Below, in pieces: positions 49,895 through 57,944 of a stretch of DNA of 64,000 nt. The translations under genes were made by a program, and so were the position numbers. Within the stretch, counting starts at the first letter, position 1; every line of letters begins with the position of its first letter. The notes under the pieces were generated by a model. That model saw nothing but the letters and a program-made list of their open reading frames with translations, made no database searches and had not been told where the DNA came from. Location of the stretch: positions 9,954 through 73,953 of the forward strand of contig JBGSJZ010000025.1 of NCBI GenBank assembly GCA_041741455.1, read 5' to 3'. The stretch is from CALESS01 sp041741455. GTDB taxonomy: Bacteria > Chloroflexota > Anaerolineae > Anaerolineales > Anaerolineaceae.

Positions 49895-50755
49895 ATGGCA
49901 TCTGTAATTTCCATGAAGGCCCTCTTGGAAAGCGGCGTCCATTTCGGTCACCGCACAAACAAGTGGAACCCCGCGATGAAGCCGTTCATCTTCACTGAAC
50001 GCAACGGCATCCATATCATTGACCTGCAACAAACCGTCAAAACGATCACCACCGCCTACAACCTGGTTCGGGATACCGTCCAAAAGGGCGGCACGATCAT
50101 GTTTGTTGGCACCAAACGCCAGGCGCAGGAAACTATCAAAGAAGAAGCTATCCGCTGCGGTATGCCCTACGTGACCGAACGCTGGATGGGTGGCATGCTC
50201 ACCAACTGGTCAACCATGTTCCAACGCATCCAAGAACTGGAACGGTTGGAGAAGATGCGTGACACCGGTGAAATCAACAAGCTGACCAAGAAAGAAGGCC
50301 TGTTGATTGAACGTGAAATCCTCCGCCTCGAAACCCGCCTGGGTGGTGTGCGCAAGCAGAAAACCACCCCTGATTTGCTCTTTGTTGTCGACATTATGCG
50401 GGAAGCAACTGCTATCCATGAAGCGAATGTCAAAGGTATCCCGGTCATCGCCCTGGTGGATACCAACTGCAATCCCGATGGCGTGGATTACATCATCCCC
50501 TCTAACGATGATGCCATCCGGGCCATCAAGCTGCTGGTTGGCAAGATCGCTGATGCCGCCATCGAAGGCCGTGGCATGCGCAAGGACGAAGAAAACGAAT
50601 TTGCAGCAGCTGAGACCGATGCCATCATTCGCCCGACTAGCCCGATGTCCCGCCCAATGAGCATTGTGGAACCCGAACTGACTGATGACGACCTGCTCGG
50701 TTCCTCCACCCTGGCCAAGCTTGAGCACCACGACGAAGTTGCTCCTGAAGCTTAA
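49895..50755 (+). CDS. rpsB: 30S ribosomal protein S2
   Basis: 286 aa; S2 is usually 230-260, so there is a C-terminal extension of about 40 acidic residues. Starts ISMKALLESGVHFGHRTNKWNP, with NGIHIIDLQQT, FVGTKRQAQE and RWMGGMLTNW as expected, and IPVIALVDTNCNPDGVDYIIPSNDDA late in the protein. Structural protein of the small ribosomal subunit. First gene of rpsB-tsf. Confidence 0.99.
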   Translation: MASVISMKALLESGVHFGHRTNKWNPAMKPFIFTERNGIHIIDLQQTVKTITTAYNLVRDTVQKGGTIMFVGTKRQAQETIKEEAIRCGMPYVTERWMGGMLTNWSTMFQRIQELERLEKMRDTGEINKLTKKEGLLIEREILRLETRLGGVRKQKTTPDLLFVVDIMREATAIHEANVKGIPVIALVDTNCNPDGVDYIIPSNDDAIRAIKLLVGKIADAAIEGRGMRKDEENEFAAAETDAIIRPTSPMSRPMSIVEPELTDDDLLGSSTLAKLEHHDEVAPEA

Positions 50756-50804
50756 TCTGCAATTACCCCAGCAATGGGTTTAACAAACGTATGAGGTATT
50801 TGGA

Positions 50805-51422
50805 ATGGCAATTACGACTGAGATGATCAAGCAACTGCGCGAACAAACTGGCGCAGGCATTCTTGACTGCCGCAAGGCACTCGAGCAAACCGATGGTGAT
50901 TTGCAGAAAGCTCTCGATTTTCTGCGAGAAAAAGGCCTGGCCATGGCTGCCAAGCGGGCTGACCGCAAGGCATCCGAAGGCGTCGTAGAACTCTATGCTC
51001 ACGGCAATGGCCGGGTGGGTGTGATGGTGGAGTTAAACTGCGAAACTGATTTTGTTGGCCGCTCCGAATCCTTCCGCACCCTGGCCCACGAATTGGCCCT
51101 GCAGATTGCCTTCAGCAACCCGGCTTACATTCGGGACGAAGACATCCCGGCGGAAGTGCTGGAAAAAGAAACCCAGATTGCCCTTGCCCGGGCCCGCGAA
51201 GAAGGCAAGCCCGAAGCCATCCTACCCCGCATCGCTGAAGGGTACGTCAATAAGTTCAAGGACGAGAATGTTCTGCTGCGCCAACCCTACATTCGCGATG
51301 ATAAGCTGACTGTTCAGCAGCTCGTCAACCAGACCGTTGCCTCCCTGGGCGAAAAAATCGTCATCCGGCGCATGGTTCGCTGGGCACTTGGCGAAGCCTC
51401 GGAAGAAGCGGCAGCCGAATAA
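50805..51422 (+). CDS. tsf: Elongation factor Ts
   Basis: 205 aa, the short form of EF-Ts seen in Thermus and Chloroflexota. N-terminal TDFVG motif and MIKQLREQTGAGILDCRKAL are diagnostic. It exchanges GDP for GTP on EF-Tu. It follows rpsB after 49 bases and ends in an intrinsic terminator. Confidence 0.99.
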   Translation: MAITTEMIKQLREQTGAGILDCRKALEQTDGDLQKALDFLREKGLAMAAKRADRKASEGVVELYAHGNGRVGVMVELNCETDFVGRSESFRTLAHELALQIAFSNPAYIRDEDIPAEVLEKETQIALARAREEGKPEAILPRIAEGYVNKFKDENVLLRQPYIRDDKLTVQQLVNQTVASLGEKIVIRRMVRWALGEASEEAAAE

Positions 51423-51430
51423 TGAATTAA

Positions 51431-51457
51431 AGCCAACCGCAAGGTTGGCTTTTTTTT
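51431..51457 (+). terminator. Intrinsic terminator of rpsB-tsf
   Basis: AGCCAACC and GGTTGGCT form an 8-bp stem with a GCAA tetraloop, followed by eight T residues. Confidence 0.95.
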
Positions 51458-51482
51458 ACCAGGAATAAAAACAGGAGGCAGA

Positions 51483-52202
51483 ATGGCAGAACTCAAATAC
51501 CGCCGGATTTTACTCAAATTGGGTGGCGAGGCGTTGTCTTCTCCACAGGGTTTTGGCATCGACCCGGCGCGCGCCCGCGAGATTGCCGCTCGGGTGGAGG
51601 AAGTTCACCGCATGGGTGTTGAACTGGCCCTGGTGATCGGTGCTGGCAACTTGTGGCGTGGCAAGGAAGGCCTGGACCTGGGCATGGATCGAGCCACTGC
51701 CGATTACATGGGCATGCTGGCTACTGTCATGAATGCCCTGGCCCTGATGGATGCCCTCGAGTCAATCGGCGTGATAACCCGCGTTCAATCCGCCATCGAA
51801 ATGCGGACGGTGGCTGAGCCGTATATCCGCCGACGCGCCATCCGCCACCTGGAAAAAGGCCGGGTGGTGATCTTCGGTGGCGGCACCGGCAACCCTTACT
51901 TCTCCACGGATACTGCGGCTGCCCTGCGCGCAATGGAAATCGACGCTGAAGTGGTGATCAAGGCTACAAAGGTGGATGGCGTCTATGACAGCGATCCCAA
52001 GAAAAACCCAAACGCTGTCAAATTTGACCATCTAACCTACATCGACACCCTCAACCGCCAGTTGGAAGTGATGGATAGCACCGCCATTTCGCTATGCATG
52101 GAAAATAAACTTCCCATTCTCGTCCTCAACCTGTGGGATGAAACTGCCCTGACACGTGCCTTACTTGGGGAACCGGCTGGCACGCTCATCTCGACAGAGT
52201 AA
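51483..52202 (+). CDS. pyrH: Uridylate kinase
   Basis: 239 aa, preceded by AGGAGG. Amino-acid-kinase fold: LLKLGGEAL at the start, VIGAGNLWRG near 48, and KATKVDGVYDSDPKKNPNAV near 160. Phosphorylates UMP to UDP in pyrimidine synthesis. In many bacteria pyrH follows tsf and precedes frr; here frr is absent and gatC follows. Confidence 0.98.
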   Translation: MAELKYRRILLKLGGEALSSPQGFGIDPARAREIAARVEEVHRMGVELALVIGAGNLWRGKEGLDLGMDRATADYMGMLATVMNALALMDALESIGVITRVQSAIEMRTVAEPYIRRRAIRHLEKGRVVIFGGGTGNPYFSTDTAAALRAMEIDAEVVIKATKVDGVYDSDPKKNPNAVKFDHLTYIDTLNRQLEVMDSTAISLCMENKLPILVLNLWDETALTRALLGEPAGTLISTE

Positions 52203-52238
52203 TTCTTCAGCACATCATTTTCATCGTATTTCCTGAAG

Positions 52239-52281
52239 AGGTGCAAGGCATTCTTTGTTTATGCCTTGCACCTTATCTTTT
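52239..52281 (+). terminator. Intrinsic terminator of pyrH
   Basis: A perfect 13-bp stem (52239-52251 with 52261-52273) and 9-base loop followed by TATCTTTT. Its core GTGCAAGGCA is the same as in the terminator at 23731. Confidence 0.9.
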
Positions 52282-52351
52282 CTGCCAACTTTCAGGTAAA
52301 ATTCAGAAGCAGGTTTTTAATGCCTGCCAACCTCGCGTCAAAGGTCAAACG

Positions 52352-52672
52352 ATGAGCGATCCAATCACTCCCGAAATCTTCAACCACCTGGTGGAATTGG
52401 CTGCCCTGGAGCTCAATCCAGAAGAAGCCGAATACATCCGCCGCCAGCTCAATAACCAGCTTAAAGCCATCAATGAATTAGCTGCCATCCCGCTGGATGA
52501 CAGCATTTTACCCGCAGCGCATGGAGTGCCCTACACCCTGCTAAACAGCCCGGCGCCACGGCCAGACGAATGGCTGCCCTATGACGATCCGGCAGGAATT
52601 CTGGTTCAAGCGCCAGAAACCGAAGACGGCTACATCATCGTGCCGGACATTCCCCATACCACCCTAGGATGA
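52352..52672 (+). CDS. gatC: Aspartyl/glutamyl-tRNA amidotransferase subunit C
   Basis: 106 aa from the ATG at 52352 with AAAGG upstream; 37 upstream open codons overlap the pyrH terminator and are rejected. Pattern: HLVELAALELNPEEAEYIRRQL then LDDSILPAAH and a C-terminal belt that wraps GatA. Belongs to the GatCAB enzyme that converts Glu-tRNA(Gln) or Asp-tRNA(Asn) to the amide. Overlaps gatA by four bases. Confidence 0.95.
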   Translation: MSDPITPEIFNHLVELAALELNPEEAEYIRRQLNNQLKAINELAAIPLDDSILPAAHGVPYTLLNSPAPRPDEWLPYDDPAGILVQAPETEDGYIIVPDIPHTTLG

Positions 52673-54264
52673 CCCCCATGGAACTCTGCGATCTATCCGC
52701 ACTTGAAATGTCTGCCCTGCTGCGCCAGCGCAAAGTCTCTGCCGGCGAACTCCTTGATTCCCACCTCAAGCGTATTGAAGCGGTGGATGGCCGCCCTGGC
52801 AGATTGAATTCTGGCGAACTTACGGCCGAGGACCTCCAGCGCGTTCACGCATTTATCACCGTCACAGAAGAACGCGCCCGTCAACAGGCCGCTGAGGTTG
52901 ATCGCAAACTGGCCGCCGGGGAAGATGCTGGCCTGCTGGCTGGTATCCCGGTGTCCATCAAAGATATCTTTAACGTCAAAGGCACACCCTCCACAGCTGC
53001 CTCGCGCATCCTGGCCAATTACAAGGCTCCCTACACTGCCACTCCGGTGGAACGCATGGAAGCCGCTGGTGCAGTGGTGGTTGGCAAGGTCAACCTGGAT
53101 GAGTTTACCTACGGCTCCTCCAACGAATCCTCGGCCTTCCAACCCGCCCCGCGCAACCCGTGGGAACTCAGCCGGGTGCCGGGTGGCTCCTCCGGCGGTT
53201 CGACCGCTTCGGTGGCAGCCGGCGAAGCTGCCCTGTCGCTCGGCACGGATACGGCTGGATCCATCCGCCAGCCGGCCGCCTTCTGCGGTGTGGTAGGGGT
53301 GAAACCCACCTACGGGCGGGTCTCTCGCTATGGTCTGATTGCCTTCGGCTCTTCGCTGGATTGCCCCGGCCCGGTAGCCCGCACGGTCAAAGATGCGGCC
53401 CTGATGCTGAAAGTCATCGCTGGCCCGGACCGGCGCGACAGCACTGCGGCTACGGTACCGGTGGAGGATTACCTGGCTGCTCTCGAACAATCGGTGCGCG
53501 GCCTGCGTATCGGTCTTTCGCCGGATTACTTCCGGATCGAGTTTCCCAACCCACAGACCGGGGAATACGAACAATCTCCCATCCCGGCAGAGATGGAAGC
53601 TTCGGTGCGCCAGGCAGCCAAGTTACTGGCCAGCCTTGGAGCGGAGATCGTGGAAGATGTACCGATGCCGAATACCCGTTATGGCATCCCGGCTTATTTC
53701 GTTATCAGCCGGGTAGAGGCCGCCTCCAACCTGCACCGCTTCGATGGGGTCAAGTACGGCTACCGCACCCCGGACCAGCATCTGGATCTGAAAAGCATGT
53801 ACCGCCGGACACGTGGCCAGGGCTTCGGCCCGCAACCCAAGTTGCGCATCCTGATGGGCATGTACGTTTCGGCAGCCCAATACTCGGAACAATATTACCA
53901 GCGCGCCCTGCGCGTCCGCTCGCTCATCCGCCGTGATTTCGACGAAGCCTTCGATCCCAACGGCAAGTTCCGTCTAAACGCCCTGCTCACCCCGACCACA
54001 CCCACCACGGCCTTTGAAATAGACGCCGTCTATGGTGACTCGGTGCTGATGCAGTATGCTGATCAGTTGACCGTGCCGGCCAACCACGCCGGAGTACCGG
54101 GCATCTCGATTCCGGCCGGGCTGGATGCAGCCGGATTGCCGATTGGCATCCAATTTCTCGGCCCAGATTATAGTGAGGCCACCTTGCTGCAACTATCTTA
54201 CGCCTACGAACAGGCCACATTGGGCGCTGATTGGCGCAAGGTGAGGCCGCAGGTGCTGGGTTAG
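52669..54264 (+). CDS. gatA: Aspartyl/glutamyl-tRNA amidotransferase subunit A
   Basis: 531 aa. Amidase signature with the Ser-cisSer-Lys triad: Lys in GIPVSIKDIF, Ser in GGSSGGS and Ser in DTAGSIRQPA. The length is slightly above the usual 480-500 because of an insertion after RIEAVDGRP near residue 40 and one near 300. It produces ammonia for amidation on GatB. Start overlaps gatC; the next gene follows after 10 bases. Confidence 0.98.
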   Translation: MTPMELCDLSALEMSALLRQRKVSAGELLDSHLKRIEAVDGRPGRLNSGELTAEDLQRVHAFITVTEERARQQAAEVDRKLAAGEDAGLLAGIPVSIKDIFNVKGTPSTAASRILANYKAPYTATPVERMEAAGAVVVGKVNLDEFTYGSSNESSAFQPAPRNPWELSRVPGGSSGGSTASVAAGEAALSLGTDTAGSIRQPAAFCGVVGVKPTYGRVSRYGLIAFGSSLDCPGPVARTVKDAALMLKVIAGPDRRDSTAATVPVEDYLAALEQSVRGLRIGLSPDYFRIEFPNPQTGEYEQSPIPAEMEASVRQAAKLLASLGAEIVEDVPMPNTRYGIPAYFVISRVEAASNLHRFDGVKYGYRTPDQHLDLKSMYRRTRGQGFGPQPKLRILMGMYVSAAQYSEQYYQRALRVRSLIRRDFDEAFDPNGKFRLNALLTPTTPTTAFEIDAVYGDSVLMQYADQLTVPANHAGVPGISIPAGLDAAGLPIGIQFLGPDYSEATLLQLSYAYEQATLGADWRKVRPQVLG

Positions 54265-54274
54265 GAACCAATTG

Positions 54275-54832
54275 ATGGAATCTGAGCCGATTCGCCTGTT
54301 CACCATTGGTCACAGCAATCACCCGCTGGAAAAATTCGTGCGTCTGCTACAGATGAACGGCATCCAGGTGCTGGTGGATGTGCGCTCGGCACCGTACAGT
54401 AAATACAATCCGCAATTCAATATGGAAGAACTTTCCACTCAGCTGCCGAAAGTTGAAATTCGTTATGTGTACACCGGTAAAGAACTCGGTGGCCGGCCTA
54501 CCGACCCGACCTGTTTTAAGGCCAGTCAAATCCGGGACGCAGCTACCGATTACCTTCACGAAGTGAATTATCCGGAAGTGATGAATCGGAATTGGTTCCA
54601 GCAGGGCATCGGTCATCTGTTGGAATTAGTGGCTGGAAGTACCACCTGTATCATGTGCAGTGAAGAGGATCCCGCCCACTGTCACCGCCACCATTTGATT
54701 GCCCGCTACCTGATACAAGCCCACCCCGAGGTGGAAATCTTGCATATCCGGGGCGATGGCAATCTAGTCAAGGCATCTCAGATTCACACCACGGTCGATG
54801 AACCGCCTTCCGAGCAATTGAGTCTTTTTTAG
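54275..54832 (+). CDS. DUF488 protein, first copy
   Basis: 185 aa from the ATG at 54275. Hallmarks: FTIGHSNHPLEKF at the start, LVDVRSAPYSKYNPQFN, and CSEEDPAHCHRHHLIARYL near residue 128, the conserved Cys-x(7)-Cys-His-Arg motif. DUF488 is a small alpha/beta fold; my recollection is that it has been related to the rhodanese/phosphatase superfamily with a possible role in nucleic-acid chemistry. It sits between gatA and a second DUF488 gene, 7 bases apart, all in one orientation. Confidence 0.88.
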   Translation: MESEPIRLFTIGHSNHPLEKFVRLLQMNGIQVLVDVRSAPYSKYNPQFNMEELSTQLPKVEIRYVYTGKELGGRPTDPTCFKASQIRDAATDYLHEVNYPEVMNRNWFQQGIGHLLELVAGSTTCIMCSEEDPAHCHRHHLIARYLIQAHPEVEILHIRGDGNLVKASQIHTTVDEPPSEQLSLF

Positions 54833-54839
54833 GCCAAGC

Positions 54840-55277
54840 ATGAAGATTTACACGATCGGTTCTACCCAAAAAACTGCGGAGCAATTTTTCGTATTGTTGC
54901 GCTCCCACCAAATCCAAAGGTTGGTGGATATTCGGCTGCGCCCGGATGGTCAACTGGCCGGATTTGCAAAAAAAGCTGACCTGGGGTATTTTTTGAGAGA
55001 ACTGGCGAATGGCTGCCATTATATCCATATGCCGGAATTAGCCCCCACCAGCGAAATCCTGGATGAATACCGCAAGGACAAGAATTGGACAAGATATCTA
55101 CTGCAATTCCATGCATTGATGGATGAAAGAAATATCCCGGATGCGTTGAATCGGAAAGATTTCGAAGCGAGCAGCGCATTGTTGTGCAGCGAGGCAACCC
55201 CGGAGCATTGTCACCGGCGCCTGGTTGCAGAGCGGATGGCAGCTGCCTGGCCCAGTGTGGAGATCGTTCATCTATGA
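54840..55277 (+). CDS. DUF488 protein, second copy
   Basis: 145 aa. Shorter and diverged: IYTIGSTQKTAEQFF, LVDIRLRPDGQLAGFAKK and CSEATPEHCHRRLVAERM correspond to the motifs of the first copy, so the Cys-x(7)-Cys-His-Arg core is kept. The phenylalanine- and lysine-rich FAKKADLGYFL replaces the YNPQFN region. It overlaps the next gene by four bases. A tandem pair of unequal DUF488 proteins suggests two subunits of one complex. Confidence 0.87.
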   Translation: MKIYTIGSTQKTAEQFFVLLRSHQIQRLVDIRLRPDGQLAGFAKKADLGYFLRELANGCHYIHMPELAPTSEILDEYRKDKNWTRYLLQFHALMDERNIPDALNRKDFEASSALLCSEATPEHCHRRLVAERMAAAWPSVEIVHL

Positions 55278-56053
55278 AGAAACGCATTGTGGTCACTGAC
55301 CTGACCAGGATGCGCCGTGGAGCAGTCTGCATTTCAGGTTACGATAAGGAACATCACTGCATCCGCCCGATTGCCGCCTACCCCGGCATCCTTGAAAACA
55401 CCATCCTCAAAGGCGACCAGCCGATGGTTTATCCATTTGCCCTGGTTGAGATGGATTTACTGGAAGAAAGACCCGAACCTCCCCACACCGAGGATCAGTA
55501 TTTCATTCCCGGCTCCTTTCGGTTTGTTCAGGAAGTTAAGGATCACAAAAAAGTTTTGGCCTGGTCACTTTTTGACAGTGTCCAGGATATCTTTGAACAA
55601 ACGATCCTGCACAAGCCAGGTTCCCATGTCCAGGATGGCCAGGGTCCGCGCAGCGTGGGAACCATTCATGCCAAGACCATTGTCGGGGTGCATTTTGACC
55701 AGGGTCCCGAGGACACCTGGGATTACCGGCTCAGTTTTTATGATCATTCCGGCACCTATTATCGGATCAAGATCACGGACCTGACCTTCCTTTATTTTCT
55801 GACCAGCCTGCGCAGCGAGGATTCTCAACCGAAGGAAAAAGCAGATCGATTAACCAAAGAGTTGAAAAAGAAGGTTGTTTATTTACGGATTGGGCTTTCC
55901 AGGGGCTGGGCCAGGTTTCCAGATCTTTGCTTCTTACAGGTCAATGGCATTTACACATTCCCGGACCTTTATGCAGGGAAGAAGTTTACCGATTATCGAA
56001 ATATCTCCGCTCACGGAATAGCGGAATCTCCCGAGGAGGGCTACGATGCCTGA
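55274..56053 (+). CDS. Putative dual-OB-fold protein, DUF488 partner
   Basis: 259 aa from the ATG overlapping the DUF488 stop (ATGA). Pattern: KKRIVVTDLTRMRRGAVCIS (start), GYDKEHHCIRPI, then in the C-terminal half YLRIGLSRGWARFPDLCFLQVNGIYTFPDLY (parts). From memory this matches a family described as dual OB-containing proteins that occur next to DUF488; it must be confirmed by profile search. OB folds would bind nucleic acid. Its last 8 bases overlap the start of gatB, and its coding sequence supplies the gatB ribosome site GAGGAGGG. Confidence 0.7.
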   Translation: MKKRIVVTDLTRMRRGAVCISGYDKEHHCIRPIAAYPGILENTILKGDQPMVYPFALVEMDLLEERPEPPHTEDQYFIPGSFRFVQEVKDHKKVLAWSLFDSVQDIFEQTILHKPGSHVQDGQGPRSVGTIHAKTIVGVHFDQGPEDTWDYRLSFYDHSGTYYRIKITDLTFLYFLTSLRSEDSQPKEKADRLTKELKKKVVYLRIGLSRGWARFPDLCFLQVNGIYTFPDLYAGKKFTDYRNISAHGIAESPEEGYDA

Positions 56054-57482
56054 TTACGAACTGATCATCGGCCTGGAGACGCACATCCAGCTCAACACTA
56101 CCACCAAGATTTTCTGCTCCTGCAAGGCTGATTCATCAAATGACCCACCGAACACCAATATCTGCCCGGTCTGTTGTGGATTGCCCGGTGTGCTGCCCGT
56201 GTTGAATAAAGCCGTGGTGGAAAAAGGAGTATTGCTGGCCCACGCCATGCACTCCAACATCCCACCTATTTCCTTCTTCGACCGTAAAAATTACTTCTAC
56301 CCGGACCTTCCCAAGGGATTTCAGATTTCGCAGTTCGATCGATCGCTGGCGCGCGGTGGCTACCTGGACCTGCCAATGCCGCAGGGCTACATCCGGCGAG
56401 TTAACATCACGAAGGCCCACCTGGAAGAGGATGCCGGTAAAACCAAGAATGAACGAAATGAACGGTTAATTGATTTCAACCGCTGCGGTGTGCCGCTGGT
56501 TGAGATGGTAACTGATCCGGACCTGCGCTCAGCCGATGAAGCCGCCCAGTACCTGATCCGCTTACGCCAGTTGTTGCGCTGGCTGGGTGTCTCCGAAGCA
56601 GACATGGAAAAAGGCCACCTGCGCTGTGATGCCAATGTCTCCATCCGCCCGGTGGGTGCCACCTATCTGAACCCCAAGACCGAGATCAAGAACGTCAACT
56701 CGATCGACGCCGTGCGTGAAGCCATTCTGAAGGAATTTGAGCGCCAGGTGCGCGAGGTGGAAGCCGGTCATAGGATCGAAGCCTGGACCCTGGAATGGGA
56801 TGAAGATGCCGGCGTGCTGAAAAAGATGCGTTCCAAGGAGACCGAGGCCGATTACCGCTACTTCCGTGAGCCGGACTTGCTGCCCATCCGCCTGGACGAT
56901 GCCTGGCGGGATGCCATCCTGGCCGATTTCCCCGAGCTGCCGCTTGAACGCCGGGCTCGTTTTATCAGCGAGTATGGCCTGCCGGAATATGATGCCGACA
57001 TCCTGACCAGCGAACGCCAGCTTTCCGATTACTTTGAGCAAGCGGTTAAGGCCTATGCTGGCGACCCCAAGCGCGTCTCCAATTGGCTGATGAATGACCT
57101 GCTGCGCATGCTAAACGAATCCGGCAAATCCCCCAGCCAGTTGAAAATAACACCTACCCACCTGGCCGCCATCATCAAAATGGTGGATAGCGGGACGATT
57201 AACAACTCCACTGGAAAATCCCTGCTGACTAAAGTAGAGGAAACTGGGAAGACCCCGACAGAAATTGTAGCGGCGGAAGGTCTGGCCAAAGTCAGCGATG
57301 ATGCAGCGATTCGCAGCATCTGCCAGGAAGTGCTGGCCGAAAGCCCCAAGGAGGTCGAATCCTATCAGGCGGGAAAAACAACTTTGATCGGCTACTTTGT
57401 TGGCCAGGTAATGAAAAAGATGCGCGGCAAGGCTGACCCGGCATTGGCCCGCAATATCCTGGAAGACTTGCTCGCGGCCTGA
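56046..57482 (+). CDS. gatB: Aspartyl/glutamyl-tRNA amidotransferase subunit B
   Basis: 478 aa. Starts YELIIGLETHIQLNTTTKIF; the zinc-site cysteines are seen in FCSCKADSS and NICPVCCGLPG; FYPDLPKGFQISQFD and HLEEDAGKT follow; the C-terminal YqeY-like domain ends the protein. It binds the charged tRNA and phosphorylates the side chain. Separated from gatA by the DUF488 module, whose genes overlap into it, so all are co-expressed. Confidence 0.98.
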   Translation: MPDYELIIGLETHIQLNTTTKIFCSCKADSSNDPPNTNICPVCCGLPGVLPVLNKAVVEKGVLLAHAMHSNIPPISFFDRKNYFYPDLPKGFQISQFDRSLARGGYLDLPMPQGYIRRVNITKAHLEEDAGKTKNERNERLIDFNRCGVPLVEMVTDPDLRSADEAAQYLIRLRQLLRWLGVSEADMEKGHLRCDANVSIRPVGATYLNPKTEIKNVNSIDAVREAILKEFERQVREVEAGHRIEAWTLEWDEDAGVLKKMRSKETEADYRYFREPDLLPIRLDDAWRDAILADFPELPLERRARFISEYGLPEYDADILTSERQLSDYFEQAVKAYAGDPKRVSNWLMNDLLRMLNESGKSPSQLKITPTHLAAIIKMVDSGTINNSTGKSLLTKVEETGKTPTEIVAAEGLAKVSDDAAIRSICQEVLAESPKEVESYQAGKTTLIGYFVGQVMKKMRGKADPALARNILEDLLAA

Positions 57483-57485
57483 GCC

Positions 57486-57944
57486 GTGTTCACCTTACGA
57501 CCTGCCACCGCCGATGACTCCCCCGCCATTCGTAAGTTGATCTGGCAGGTAGGGATCAACCCGATCGGGTTAAATTGGCGGCGGTTTGTTTTGGCTGTGG
57601 ATGAGAAGGGTCGAATGCAAGGCTGCGGCCAGGTCAAGCCCCACGGCAGCGGCCTGCGCGAATTGGCGTCCATTGCCGTCATCCCGGATGGGCGCGGCCA
57701 TGGGATTGCCCGCTTGATCATCACCCACCTGATGCTGGTGGAAAAACCGCCGCTGTACCTGACCTGCCGGCCAGAGTTGCAGACCTTCTACACGCGCTTT
57801 GACTTCCACAGCCTAACGCTGCCAGATTATCCCACTTACTACCGCCGCCTGGACCAACTGGTGCGGATTTTCAACTGGTTTCGCCGATCAAATGAATCCT
57901 TCAGCCTGATGCGCTGGGACGGAGAACAAGATGACCAATCATGA
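57486..57944 (+). CDS. GNAT-family N-acetyltransferase
   Basis: 152 aa from a GTG four bases after the gatB stop. GNAT features: TLRPATADDSPAIRKLI at the start and the acetyl-CoA loop VIPDGRGHGIARLII, followed by LTCRPELQTFYTRFDFHSL. Substrate unknown. The last 14 bases overlap the start of polX. Confidence 0.82.
   Translation: MFTLRPATADDSPAIRKLIWQVGINPIGLNWRRFVLAVDEKGRMQGCGQVKPHGSGLRELASIAVIPDGRGHGIARLIITHLMLVEKPPLYLTCRPELQTFYTRFDFHSLTLPDYPTYYRRLDQLVRIFNWFRRSNESFSLMRWDGEQDDQS

Noticed and set aside
52241..52351. A longer gatC start
   Set aside because: The added codons run through the pyrH terminator hairpin and lack a ribosome site; homologous GatC proteins start near 52352.
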